Made by a program: the position numbers and the translations under genes. This document shows positions 50,888 to 61,209 of a stretch of 64,000 nucleotides of DNA, piece after piece; positions within the stretch are counted from its first letter, which is position 1, and each line of letters opens with the position of its first letter. Location: the NCBI RefSeq assembly GCF_004765805.1, contig NZ_SBIU01000003.1, positions 620,001-684,000 of the forward strand, written 5' to 3'. Under the pieces are notes generated by a model. That model worked only from the letters and a program-made list of their open reading frames with translations. It did not search any database and had not been told where the DNA came from. The stretch comes from Halorussus halobius. GTDB taxonomy: Archaea; Halobacteriota; Halobacteria; Halobacteriales; Haladaptataceae.

Positions 50888-51320
50888 CCTCGAACGCCCT
50901 CGGCGCGCTCGCCGATAACGCTGGAACAGCAACAACAGCCTCGAAAGCCCTCGGCGCGCTCTCAAACAACAGAATCGCAACCGTATCCTCGAACGCCCTC
51001 GACGCACTCTCTGACACAGAACCGCAAACACGTCCTCGAAAGCCCTCGACGCGCTCGCGGTCGCTGAGCGGGATATCCGCGCTCTCCGCACCGCCCGCGC
51101 GGATAGTGCCCGCTCAGGCGACTGAACTGCACGCGAGCGCGCCTCGCCCTTTCAGTCCACCGAGGAGACCGCACTGCGTCCGCACCGCCCCGCGCCCGCA
51201 TCCGCACCGCGAGGGTGGGCCTCACGCCTCCCCAGCCTCGGGGCGCACGAGCGCGCCCCTCCCTCGCACGCTTTGGCGCAGTCACGAGGACCGCGCCAGC
51301 GCGCGCCAACCGTGGAAAAT
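50888..51320 (+). repeat. Dispersed GC-rich intergenic repeat, copy D, with four 48-bp units
   Basis: Most of the 785-bp gap is this element. Four 23-nt units (CCTCGAACGCCCTCGGCGCG and variants) start at 50888, 50939, 50987 and 51034, with similar A/C-rich spacers of 24-28 nt. Then follow GACTGAACTGCACGCGAGCG (51119 on), CCGCACCG runs, the reversed core CCTCACGCCTCCCCAGCCTC (51220-51239) and the end motif CAGCGCGCGCCAACCGTGGA near 51297. Order and content match copy A in reverse. The remaining 230 bp before the kinase gene show nothing. No ORF looks real. Confidence 0.75.
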
Positions 51321-51552
51321 GGAGCCAGTGCGCCGCGTGGAACGAGAATCAACGGCCGAGCCGTGGAACGTGTCGGAGTCCGAACTGCGTTCCTGAACGC
51401 TGCCGTACGTGTTCGGGCCAAGAGCGAAATACGGTCCCCGTCAATTCGAACCTGGGCGAGACGCCCGGCTTCTACCATTTCCCGACGAGCAGTCTGCCAG
51501 TATCGGGGAGCGCCGCAGTTTTCCGTCTGGAGTGTGACCATTCAGTCCATCC

Positions 51553-52683
51553 ATGTCACTGCTCGGGGAACTCGTCGCCGGACCGCTCGTCGCGAACGCG
51601 CGGTCGTCGAACGCGACGCCGAAGCATCGCGACGACTACCGGCGGGCCGCAGCGTGTGCGGTCATCGCGCTGACCGGCTTCGCGCTGCTGGTCCCGACCG
51701 TCACGCGACTCCTCTCGCCGGGCGAGTCGCTGGCCGCCACGATTATCGCGGCGCTCGGGACCGCCGTGGCGGTCGTCCTCGTGGCGGTCAGCTACCTCAT
51801 CTATCGCGCCGAGTTCCCGGCCGACGACACGCTCCGCATCGCGGCGTGGAACACGCTCGGGGTGGTCGTGCTGGGGCTGGTGCTGACGCTGGTGTACCTG
51901 TACCGGCCCGAGGCCATGCCGCCGTTCGTCGTGGCGACCGTGCTGGGCGTGAGCGCGGCCGCTCACGTCATCATCGGGGTCAACGACGTGCGCCGCATCC
52001 GCGCCGAGGAGTTGGCGACCGAGCGCGAGAAGACGGCGGTGCTGAACCGGCTCATCCGTCACAACCTCCGGAACGACGTACAGGTGCTGGGCGGGTTCGC
52101 CGAGCAGCTGTCCAGCGAACTCGAGGACGACGACCTCGCGAGCGCGGCCGACCGCATCCACGGCAAGGCCGACGACCTCGGCGGAATGTACGACAAGGTG
52201 GCGGCGGTCCAACAGACCATCGAGGGCGGCCCCGCCGCGACGACCGCCGTCGAACTCCGGCCCGTGGCCGAGTCGGTCGCGGCCGAGTATCGCGAGGCGT
52301 ATCCGGACGCCGACATCGCGGTCGACGTGCCGGCCGGCCTGTCGGTGACCGCCGACGACGAACTCGACCGCGTGCTGGCCAACCTCGTCGAGAACGCGGT
52401 CGTCCATCACGACGGCGACGAGCCCGAAATCACCCTCTCGGCGGCCGCGACCGACGACGGCCGAGTGACCGTCCGGGTCGCCGACGACGGGCCGGGCATC
52501 CCCGACGACGAGGTGGCGGTGCTGACCGACGACCGGCCCATCACGCAGCTCGACCACGGCAGCGGCTTCGGCCTGTGGCTGGTGAAGTGGGTCGTCGACT
52601 CGTACGACGGCGAGTTGCGGTTCGAGACGTCGGCGTCCGGCGGGACCGTCGTGGCGCTCGAGCTCGACCGGGCTGCGGCCTGA
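51553..52683 (+). CDS. Membrane sensor histidine kinase
   Basis: The 376-residue kinase has an N-terminal membrane part with about four helices (VIALTGFALLVPTVTRLL, ATIIAALGTAVAVVLVAVSY, TLGVVVLGLVLTLVYLY, VVATVLGVSAAAHVIIGV) and no extra PAS domain. The H-box is AVLNRLIRHNLRNDVQVLGG near residue 160. The ATPase domain has NLVENAVVHHD (N box), VADDGPGIPDDEV (G1) and DHGSGFGLWLVKW (G2). This is the usual haloarchaeal orphan kinase layout. A cognate response regulator is not adjacent, and the signal is unknown. Confidence 0.92.
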   Translation: MSLLGELVAGPLVANARSSNATPKHRDDYRRAAACAVIALTGFALLVPTVTRLLSPGESLAATIIAALGTAVAVVLVAVSYLIYRAEFPADDTLRIAAWNTLGVVVLGLVLTLVYLYRPEAMPPFVVATVLGVSAAAHVIIGVNDVRRIRAEELATEREKTAVLNRLIRHNLRNDVQVLGGFAEQLSSELEDDDLASAADRIHGKADDLGGMYDKVAAVQQTIEGGPAATTAVELRPVAESVAAEYREAYPDADIAVDVPAGLSVTADDELDRVLANLVENAVVHHDGDEPEITLSAAATDDGRVTVRVADDGPGIPDDEVAVLTDDRPITQLDHGSGFGLWLVKWVVDSYDGELRFETSASGGTVVALELDRAAA

Positions 52684-52733
52684 TTGGTGTCGCCGTCGCT
52701 ACTTACAAGCGACTGCTGTTCGTACACCCGAGT

Positions 52734-53378
52734 ATGAATTCCGACGAGTTCCTCGACGCAGTGCGGGACGACAACGAGACCGCGCTCTCGCGGCTCGGCT
52801 CCTCGAAGTCGCTGTACGCCGAGACCGAAGGCGAGATGGAGGCCGAGGGCGTGTACCGCGCCGCCGCGGCGGCCGAGCACGCCGCGAGCGAGACGTTCCA
52901 GAACTGGGCCGACGACGAGGCGGGCGGCCAGCAGGTCCGCGAGGCGTTCGCGGCGTTCGCCGAGCAGGAGCGCGACCACTACGAGCAGGTCGTAGCGAAG
53001 CTGGACGGCGAGACAGTGGACGACCACGACCCGGGCGAGGTCCCGGCCATCCACGAGTACCTGCGGGACCTCGACGGCGACGCGGCCCGAGTCGGCGGGT
53101 TTTTGGGACGCACGCTCGCCAGCGAGAAGTCCAAAGAGCAGATGGTCGGCTTCTTCGTCGGGCAGGCCGACCCGCAGACGGCCCAGTTGTTCCGCGACCT
53201 CGGCGGCGACCTGGACGGCCAACTGGAGCGCGGGACGGAAGTGCTGGCCGCGGTCTGCGACGGCGAGGACGACTGGGACGAGGCGCTGGCGGCCGCCAGC
53301 GGCGCGATTCAGGCTGCCTACGAGGAGTACACCGAGACGCTGGAGGGGATGGGCGTGAATCCGAAGCCGGTGTGTTAG
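52734..53378 (+). CDS. Rubrerythrin/ferritin-like protein
   Basis: ATG 52734 is about 30 nt after ACTTACAAG, a plausible leaderless promoter. The 214-residue product is an all-helical acidic protein with spaced Glu and His: GVYRAAAAAEHAASETFQNW near 45, FAEQERDHYEQVVAKLDGET near 75, and a C-terminal AAYEEYTETLEGMG. It resembles haloarchaeal rubrerythrin-like proteins of unknown exact function, which are sometimes misnamed. Fe or Mn binding is inferred. Confidence 0.7.
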   Translation: MNSDEFLDAVRDDNETALSRLGSSKSLYAETEGEMEAEGVYRAAAAAEHAASETFQNWADDEAGGQQVREAFAAFAEQERDHYEQVVAKLDGETVDDHDPGEVPAIHEYLRDLDGDAARVGGFLGRTLASEKSKEQMVGFFVGQADPQTAQLFRDLGGDLDGQLERGTEVLAAVCDGEDDWDEALAAASGAIQAAYEEYTETLEGMGVNPKPVC

Positions 53379-53487
53379 ACGGTCGTTCGCTGCGCTCGGG
53401 AGCGGCGAGCCATCGACTCGCGGTTCCCGGGCGAAGCGTGACCACGACGAGAGCGTAAAGTAGCTCCAATCCCTACCTCGCTCTACA

Positions 53488-55548
<2,061 letters not shown>

Positions 55549-55857
55549 GAGGTGAAATAGGACTAAACGACCCATCCGTCGAAGTACAAATAGATTGTAA
55601 GATCCACGTGATATATAAAACACATATGGTGGGTCACATGTGGGTGAAGAATAGCATAATTGCGATAAAGAGCGAGAAGAGCCTGAATATATGGAATATA
55701 AAAAATTGAGATATGTTACGCCATAAAAGGGGTCGCGTTTCAGGTGTGATGCAGTCATCCGGCCTCTTTCGACATATCTGTCGATTTTTATTCCTTTAGT
55801 TCACCGGATATAATTGACTGAATACTCATATGAGGACGTAGAAGTGGCCAAAATGGA
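55549..55857. other. AT-rich intergenic island without a gene
   Basis: Base composition drops clearly compared with all neighbouring coding DNA, with runs such as GATATATAAAACACATATG, ATATGGAATATAAAAAATTG and TTTTTATTCC. No long ORF looks real; the minus ORF 55480-55758 is Tyr/Ser-rich and unlike haloarchaeal proteins. It borders a VapBC gene pair, so it may be an old mobile-element scar or the flank of an acquired island. Confidence 0.6.
55769..55789 (+). terminator. Hairpin with T-tract in the AT-rich gap
   Basis: TCGACA-tatc-TGTCGA forms a 6-bp stem with a 4-nt loop, directly followed by TTTTTA. It could be an end signal for transcription from the left. uvrB ends 220 nt upstream, so the link is weak. 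Confidence 0.3.
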
Positions 55858-56241
55858 TCACTCGTTTTGCGGTTCGAGTGGCAGCCGTTCGACACCGACC
55901 TCGTCGTAGTCCTGCTCGGACGACAGCACGGCTCGCTCGCGCGTTTCGGCCGTGGCTGCATGGAAGGCGTCGAACGGCGTCATCCCGTCAGCGTAGTAGT
56001 TCACGGCCTTCAGCACGATCTGGTACTCCTCGTCGTCCCGCACCGGGACGAGTTCGAGCAGGTTCGCTATCAGGGGGACGTAGTCGAACTCGTAGCGTTC
56101 GCGCGCGAGGAGGACTTCGAGATAGGCGAACGCCGAGGTCTCCACGTTGCGTTCCGCGAGCGCGTCCTCGGCTTCCGACTGGAGCCAGTCGGAGTCTTTC
56201 ACGAGCGCAATCAGGAAGTCGGACTCGACGTAGACAGTCAT
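55858..56241 (-). CDS. vapC: VapC-like PIN-domain toxin
   Basis: The 127-residue PIN ribonuclease has the acidic catalytic residues in MTVYVESDFLIALVKDSDW (Asp near residue 8), the Glu/Asp-containing FAYLEVLLARERYEF segment, and DGMTPFDAFHAATAETRERA with the third Asp near residue 94, followed by SSEQDYDEVGVERLPLE. PIN toxins cleave tRNA or rRNA and are neutralised by their antitoxin. The start overlaps the vapB stop by 4 nt (ATGA), typical of toxin-antitoxin operons. GC content seems lower than in neighbours. Confidence 0.85.
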   Translation of the reverse strand: MTVYVESDFLIALVKDSDWLQSEAEDALAERNVETSAFAYLEVLLARERYEFDYVPLIANLLELVPVRDDEEYQIVLKAVNYYADGMTPFDAFHAATAETRERAVLSSEQDYDEVGVERLPLEPQNE

Positions 56242-56480
56242 TCGTCAGTGTTCCGGGCGGCGTCTCGTTCCGCTTGATCGGCGATAGCGTCCTCGATCTC
56301 CTCGTGGGAGGCATCTCGAAGCCCCCCAGCCGCGTCTCGGGCAGCGGCGAGCGGATCGTCGGCGATGGGGACGAGTTCGATCTTCTCTTCGTACTCGATG
56401 ACGTGGTACCTCTCGCCGTACTTCTCACGCACGTCCTTCGACAGGTAGAGCCGTCCCTGCGAGTCGGTCTCTGTAGCCAT
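56238..56480 (-). CDS. vapB: VapB-like AbrB-type antitoxin
   Basis: ATG 56480 (MATETDSQGRLYLSKDVREK) gives 80 residues. The N-terminal AbrB/SpoVT swapped-hairpin domain is complete: SQGRLYLSKDVREKYGERYH and VIEYEEKIELVPIADDP. The C-terminal half is acidic and disordered until folded on the toxin (DASHEEIEDAIADQAERDAA). It precedes vapC and overlaps it. A TATA-like TTTTATG about 28 nt upstream confirms this start over the longer frame. Confidence 0.85.
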   Translation of the reverse strand: MATETDSQGRLYLSKDVREKYGERYHVIEYEEKIELVPIADDPLAAARDAAGGLRDASHEEIEDAIADQAERDAARNTDE

Positions 56481-56499
56481 ATGTACGCATTTTGTGTCA

Positions 56500-56537
56500 C
56501 GACATAAAATTCTTACCACCACTTCGAGTATAGTGGT
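56500..56537 (-). promoter_or_regulatory. vapBC promoter with 6-bp-arm dyad operator
   Basis: On the minus strand ATTTTATGTC (56501-56510) is the TATA region. Directly upstream, ACCACT-atactcga-AGTGGT (56518-56537) is a perfect dyad where a VapBC complex could autoregulate. Confidence 0.5.
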
Positions 56538-56585
56538 ATAGATTCGGCCCCGAACCATCATCTGACGGGGCGCTCCCGTCGAGAG

Positions 56586-57725
56586 CTACTCCGATTCCGA
56601 GAGCTCCGTCGATTCGAGGTCCGACTCGCCCCCAGCGACCTCCACCTCGCTGTCGCCGTTCAACCCCGCCACCATCCCCTCGACGTCGTCCATCCCGAGC
56701 AGTTCCGCGGTGTCGGCATCGAAGTCGAGGCTCTCCAGGGACTCGCCGCCCTCGCTCACGTCGCTGCCGGTCAGATGCTTGCCGTACCGGCCCAGCAGCG
56801 ACGACACCTCTTGGGGAAGGACGAAGGTGGTGGACTCGCCCTGGCCGATGGATTCGAGCGTCTCCATTCCCTTGTCGATGACGGCGCGCTCGCCCATCGA
56901 CTCGGCGGACTTCGCGCGCAGGACCGTCGACACCGCGTCACCTTGGGCTTCCAGAATCTGGCTCTGTTTCTCGCCCTGCGCTCGGATGACGTTGGATTGC
57001 TTGTCACCTTCGGCCTGCTCGATCGCGCTCCGGCGCTCGCCCTGCGCCTCCAGAATCATGGCGCGACGCCGGCGCTCGGCGGCGGTCTGCTGTTCCATCG
57101 CGCTGACGACCGTCGCCGTGGGCATCACCTCCTGGACCTCGACGGCCTCGATGCGGACGCCCCACTCGTCGGTCGGCCTGTCGAGTTCCCGGCCGATGCG
57201 GGCGTTTATCTCCTCGCGGCGCTTGAGCGTGTCGTCGAGTTCCATGTCGCCGATGACCGCCCGGAGGGTGGTCTGGGCCAGGTTCGACACCGCCTTCCGG
57301 TAGTCATCGACTTCCAGATACGCCTTCTCGGCGTCGACTACCCGGACGTAGATGACCGCGTCGGCGGTCACGGGCGAGTTGTCCTCGGTGATGGCTTCCT
57401 GGGGCGGGACGTCGAGCATCTGCGTTCGCACGTCGAACGAGTGGGTCCGGCTGATCAGCGGCGGGACGACGTTCAGGCCGGGTTCGAGCAGCTTTCGGTA
57501 CTCGCCGAACACGGTGAGCGCGCGCTTCTCGGTCGCGTCGACGACCTCGACAGCGCTCGCCAGCACCGCGACCGCCACCCCGAGCGCGAGCAGGCCGACC
57601 AGCGCCGCCGGGTTCGACAGCGGCAGGACGAAAAAGAGCGCGAGGACGGCGACGCCGACCGCCAGCGCACCCGAAAGGTCCACGCCGGCGGTGAGCCGCC
57701 CGAGCTCGTAGAAGGGGTTGCTCAT
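56586..57725 (-). CDS. SPFH/Band-7 domain membrane protein (stomatin-like)
   Basis: The 379-residue protein has two N-terminal hydrophobic helices (LSGALAVGVAVLALFFVLPL and LVGLLALGVAVAVLASAVEV), then the SPFH domain: KRALTVFGEYRKLLEPGLNV, MLDVPPQEAITEDNSPVTAD and VRVVDAEKAYLEVDDYRKAV. A coiled coil rich in Glu/Gln/Ala repeats (EAQGERRSAIEQAEGDKQSN, about 225-275) leads to a disordered acidic tail. Such proteins form membrane-associated oligomers and organise proteases or lipid domains. Neighbours give no clue to the partner. Confidence 0.92.
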   Translation of the reverse strand: MSNPFYELGRLTAGVDLSGALAVGVAVLALFFVLPLSNPAALVGLLALGVAVAVLASAVEVVDATEKRALTVFGEYRKLLEPGLNVVPPLISRTHSFDVRTQMLDVPPQEAITEDNSPVTADAVIYVRVVDAEKAYLEVDDYRKAVSNLAQTTLRAVIGDMELDDTLKRREEINARIGRELDRPTDEWGVRIEAVEVQEVMPTATVVSAMEQQTAAERRRRAMILEAQGERRSAIEQAEGDKQSNVIRAQGEKQSQILEAQGDAVSTVLRAKSAESMGERAVIDKGMETLESIGQGESTTFVLPQEVSSLLGRYGKHLTGSDVSEGGESLESLDFDADTAELLGMDDVEGMVAGLNGDSEVEVAGGESDLESTELSESE

Positions 57726-57764
57726 GTCGTGTACTCGACGCTATGGACGTTTAGCGTTTGGCAT

Positions 57765-57773
57765 TTATGTCGG
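57765..57773 (+). promoter_or_regulatory. TATA-like box of the membrane protein gene at 57794
   Basis: TTTATGTC lies about 26 nt upstream of ATG 57794 and fixes that start over the longer frame from 57758. Confidence 0.5.
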
Positions 57774-57793
57774 TGGACGAACAAGGTGACTGC

Positions 57794-58129
57794 ATGGCGA
57801 ACGCGCGCGCTGCCCTGGCCCGGGGGTTTTCGGTCGCGGTCGTGTTAGTCCTGCTGCTCGTCGGTGCCGCCGTCCTCGGCGGCGGCGGGTTCGCGCAGGC
57901 GGGGCTACTGTCGTATCTGCTCGCGCTCCTGCTGGCGACCGCCGGCGCGGCGGGCGTCTGGACCGACCGCTATCGGGTCGCGCTCGTCGGCACCGCCGGC
58001 GTGGCCGCGCTGGCGTTGTTGCAGGGCGCGCAGGGCGCGTTCCTGCTGGGACTGGCGGTCCTGCTGGGGGTCGCGGTGGTGGTCGGGTACTCGGGGCGGA
58101 CGCGCGAGCGATTGGACGCGGACGACTAG
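57794..58129 (+). CDS. Small hydrophobic membrane protein, function unknown
   Basis: The 111-residue protein [20 protein letters not shown] is almost entirely hydrophobic, with about four helices ([75 protein letters not shown]). The tail is [12 protein letters not shown]. It converges with uvrC, and the two stop codons share the palindrome CTAG (58126-58129). No family was recognised. Confidence 0.65.
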   Translation: MANARAALARGFSVAVVLVLLLVGAAVLGGGGFAQAGLLSYLLALLLATAGAAGVWTDRYRVALVGTAGVAALALLQGAQGAFLLGLAVLLGVAVVVGYSGRTRERLDADD

Positions 58130-59991
58130 AGCCGCGTCTCGATGGTCTCGGCGGTCTTCTCGCCCACGCCCTCTACTGCCTGCAACTCCGCGACCGACGC
58201 CGACCTGACGCCGTCGACGCTCCCGAACCGCCGGAGGAGCCGCTTTCGCGTCTCGGGGCCGACGCCCGGCACGTTGTCGAGTTCGGTCGAGACGTCGTCC
58301 CGGACCGTCTGGTGGTATCGGACCGCGAACCGGTGGGCCTCGTCGCGGACCCGCTGGAGGACGTGGAGGTGGTCGGCGTCGTCGGGCCAGTCGAAGGTTC
58401 CGTCGGGGGTGACCACCACCTCCTCGTCCTTGGCGAGCGCGACCGCGGGGACGTCCCACCCCGCGTCCGCGAGCGCGTCGCGGGCCGCGCCGAGTTGTCC
58501 CCCGCCGCCGTCGATGAGCAGGAGGTCGGGGTCCGGTCGGTCGTCGCGGGCGTCCCCGACGTCGGCCCCCGCCGCGCGTCCGGCCCGCCAGCGAACGAGG
58601 TCGTACATGTTGGCGTAGTCGTCGTTGCGGTCGTCGAGCTTCTTCCGGCGATAGTTGGCCTTCTCCGGCGAACCGTCCGCGAACGTCACGTCGCTGCCGA
58701 CGGCCGCCCGGCCCTGGGCGTGGCTCACGTCGAACCCCTCGATGCGGCGGGGCACGGCGTCGAGGTCGAGGGCGTCTCGGAGCGCGGCGAGCGCGTCGGG
58801 CTGGCTGGCTCCCCGCCGGGCGTTCTTCAACGCGAGGTCCACCAGCGTCGCCTCCCGACCCGCGCCGGGGACGCGGGCCGCCACGCCCTCGCGGTCGAGC
58901 CAGTCGAGCACCTCGCCGTCGTCGGGCCGGTCCGAGAACAGGAGCGCGTCGGGCAGGTCGCGCTCGGCGTAGAACTGGGTCACGAACGCCGAGAGCACCG
59001 CGCCGGCCCGGGTGTCCGTGGCGCGTGCCTCCGCCCGGCCGTCGCCGCCCGGGTCCGGCTCGCCCTCGGGAATCGTCACGGCGTGACGGTCGCGCTCGAC
59101 GAGCTGGCCCGACTCGCTGTGGAGTCGGGCGACCGTCGCCGACTCGCCTTCGAGCGCGACGCCGAGGACGTCCACGGAGCGCTCGTCGGCCTCGCTGGCG
59201 ACGGCCTCGCCCGCGCCGCCGTGGAACCCCTCGACGGCGTCGAGCCGGTCCCGGAGGTTGGCGGCGCGCTCGAACGACCTGTCGGCGGCGGCTCGTTCCA
59301 TCTCCCGGCGGAGCGGGTCGGCCAGCACGCCGGTCTCGCCCTCGAAGAATCGGACGACCGACTCCACGTCCGCGACGTACGACTCGCCGTCGATTTCGCC
59401 CGTGCAGGGCGCGGTACACAGCCCGATGTCGTAATCGAGGCAGGGCCGCTCGCGGTCGGCGAACTTGTGGTCCGAACACCCCCGGACGCCGTAGGTCTCC
59501 CGGAGCGCCTTCACCACGGTCTCGACGCGGGTCTTGTTCGTGAACGGGCCGAACACGCGAGGCCCGGACGTCGTGGGGCCGGTTCGGCTGCCCCCGCGAG
59601 TGCGCGTCCCGCCGTCGCTCCGCGCGCGGGCCGCCGGGTCGGGGTCGCGGGTAATCTCGATGCGGGGGAACTCGTGGCCGGTAAGCTGGACGAGCGGGTA
59701 GGACTTGTCGTCCTTCAGCCGGACGTTGTACCGGGGCTGGGACCGCTTGATGAGGTTGGCCTCCAGCAGGAGCGCCTGGGTCTCGGTGTCGGTGATGGAG
59801 TAGTCGATTCGGTCGGCCCGGTCGACCATTCGCCGGATGCGTCTGCTCCGTGGCTCGCCGTACGACCGCACCCTGTCGCGCAGGTCCACCGCCTTGCCGA
59901 CGTAGACGACTGTCCCCCCGTCTTCGAACTGATAGACGCCGGGCTCGCGTGGCAACTCCCCCGCTCGCTCGCGGACCGCGTCCCCATCCAT
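58126..59991 (-). CDS. uvrC: Excinuclease ABC subunit UvrC
   Basis: The 621-residue nuclease makes the dual incisions of nucleotide excision repair. The GIY-YIG domain opens the protein ([20 protein letters not shown], residues 18-37). A UVR domain lies near 200-240 ([20 protein letters not shown]). The RNase-H-like endonuclease domain has [20 protein letters not shown] near 395 and [17 protein letters not shown] near 480. A helix-hairpin-helix pair ends it ([37 protein letters not shown]). Gly/Arg-rich inserts near 125 and 310 are haloarchaeal. uvrB is 2.6 kb upstream in opposite orientation. Confidence 0.98.
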   Translation of the reverse strand: MDGDAVRERAGELPREPGVYQFEDGGTVVYVGKAVDLRDRVRSYGEPRSRRIRRMVDRADRIDYSITDTETQALLLEANLIKRSQPRYNVRLKDDKSYPLVQLTGHEFPRIEITRDPDPAARARSDGGTRTRGGSRTGPTTSGPRVFGPFTNKTRVETVVKALRETYGVRGCSDHKFADRERPCLDYDIGLCTAPCTGEIDGESYVADVESVVRFFEGETGVLADPLRREMERAAADRSFERAANLRDRLDAVEGFHGGAGEAVASEADERSVDVLGVALEGESATVARLHSESGQLVERDRHAVTIPEGEPDPGGDGRAEARATDTRAGAVLSAFVTQFYAERDLPDALLFSDRPDDGEVLDWLDREGVAARVPGAGREATLVDLALKNARRGASQPDALAALRDALDLDAVPRRIEGFDVSHAQGRAAVGSDVTFADGSPEKANYRRKKLDDRNDDYANMYDLVRWRAGRAAGADVGDARDDRPDPDLLLIDGGGGQLGAARDALADAGWDVPAVALAKDEEVVVTPDGTFDWPDDADHLHVLQRVRDEAHRFAVRYHQTVRDDVSTELDNVPGVGPETRKRLLRRFGSVDGVRSASVAELQAVEGVGEKTAETIETRL

Positions 59992-60000
59992 CGAGCGCGG

Positions 60001-60606
60001 CTAGTCGCTCGGCGATGTTGAACCTGTCCCTACCGCCGCGCGGAGCCCGCGAGCGACCTGCTCGCCCGCCTCGCCTCGGACGGGGACCCGCATCGGGTCC
60101 CTGCCCGCGCGCTCGATGACGAGTTCCTGCTCGCGGGACCGCGCGTAGAGGCCGACCAGCGCGCCGGCCGCGAGCAACAACAGTGCGCCGACCAGCAGCG
60201 CGACCGTGGTCAGCGTCGCCAGCGCCGACGGGAGCAGCGAGACGAGTTCCGAGACTCCGGTCGCGCCGGTGTCGCTCGCGGCGTCGAGTTCGTCGAGGAC
60301 GCCGCTGAGGTCGAGGACGAGGCTGCCGCCGAGCAGGACCGTGCCGTAGACCGCCGACCGGACGCCCCACTCGACGTACGACTCCCGACCGGTGGTCTCG
60401 AGGCTCGCGCCGAGGACGTTCGGCCGGTCGGCGTGGTCGAACCGCCGGCCGTCGCCGTCCGGGGTGAACACCAGAGCGCGGTGGGTCGTGACCGCGACGC
60501 GGGCGTCCGAGACCGTAAACTCCTCCTCGATCTCCTCGCCCTGAAACAGCATGTTCGAGAGCCGGTCGTCGGTCGCCTGTGACAGCGGGGACTGAGTCAC
60601 CGTCAT
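60001..60606 (-). CDS. Two-helix membrane protein with an N-terminal PH-like domain, function unknown
   Basis: ATG 60606 (MTVTQSPLSQATDDRLSNML) gives 201 residues. The first 90 residues (GEEIEEEFTVSDARVAVTTH, FDHADRPNVLGASLETTG) look like a bacterial PH-type domain. Two hydrophobic segments (SAVYGTVLLGGSLVLDL and TLTTVALLVGALLLLAAGAL) follow. It ends 10 nt before the uvrC start and shares its strand; cotranscription is possible. The frame open to 61017 is Arg-rich and rejected. Confidence 0.6.
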   Translation of the reverse strand: MTVTQSPLSQATDDRLSNMLFQGEEIEEEFTVSDARVAVTTHRALVFTPDGDGRRFDHADRPNVLGASLETTGRESYVEWGVRSAVYGTVLLGGSLVLDLSGVLDELDAASDTGATGVSELVSLLPSALATLTTVALLVGALLLLAAGALVGLYARSREQELVIERAGRDPMRVPVRGEAGEQVARGLRAAVGTGSTSPSD

Positions 60607-60854
60607 CTGGTCGTCGACCGCCGACCGCGACGGTTGGACCCGATACACCGTCCTCCGCGTTCCTGCCACCCGTACTCGGTCATCGTCACACGATACGCCG
60701 TTTTCCGTCTTAACGCTACTGGCGGTGTCAGCCCCCGGATACGTCCGGCCGAGCCGGGCTGGGCGTCGAAATCGGGGCTTTGCAGAGTCGGCACGACCGC
60801 ACCGCCGCCGGCCGGACCCGATGGATTCAATTCCGTCGCCCCGAAGCGTGACCC

Positions 60855-61166
60855 ATGGACGAGGGAGACGCTTCCGACGCGGCGAATGGCGACGACTCCG
60901 ACGCGGAGGGCCGACGGCTCTGGCTGGTCGAGCGCACCTACACCGACAAGGGGCTGGTCTCGCTGGTGTACGCCACGCCCGACGGCGCGTACGCCGTCCA
61001 GCGCCAGCGCTCGACAAACATGCTCCGGCGGGGCGGGGGCGTCACCGCCGCCACGACCGTCGATGGCGGGAGCCTCGACCCCGTCGAGGACGAGCGGACT
61101 CGCGAGCAGTACGCCGACGAGGCCGAGCGGATGGCCGACCGCCACGACCCGGACGACGCGGTCTGA
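60855..61166 (+). CDS. Small acidic haloarchaeal protein, function unknown
   Basis: The 103-residue protein starts MDEGDASDAANGDDSDAEGR. The middle RLWLVERTYTDKGLVSLVYA, TPDGAYAVQRQRSTNMLRRG is likely a short beta-sheet unit. The ends are acidic and disordered. No membrane segment or catalytic motif is seen, and no family was recognised. Confidence 0.6.
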   Translation: MDEGDASDAANGDDSDAEGRRLWLVERTYTDKGLVSLVYATPDGAYAVQRQRSTNMLRRGGGVTAATTVDGGSLDPVEDERTREQYADEAERMADRHDPDDAV

Positions 61167-61209
61167 GCGGGTCGGCGAGCGCCCGGAAAGGAGGACGGGT
61201 CCCTGGGCG

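Noticed and set aside
50888-51056. Four 23-nt units with 24-28-nt spacers looked like a short CRISPR array
   Set aside because: The units vary, the spacers are similar to each other rather than unique, and the same array lies in reverse at 4.9 kb. No cas gene is near. It is a tandem 48-bp repeat.
60606-61017. N-terminal extension of the gene at 60001-60606
   Set aside because: The extension is Arg-rich and crosses the promoter region of the divergent gene; MTVTQSPLSQ is the natural start.
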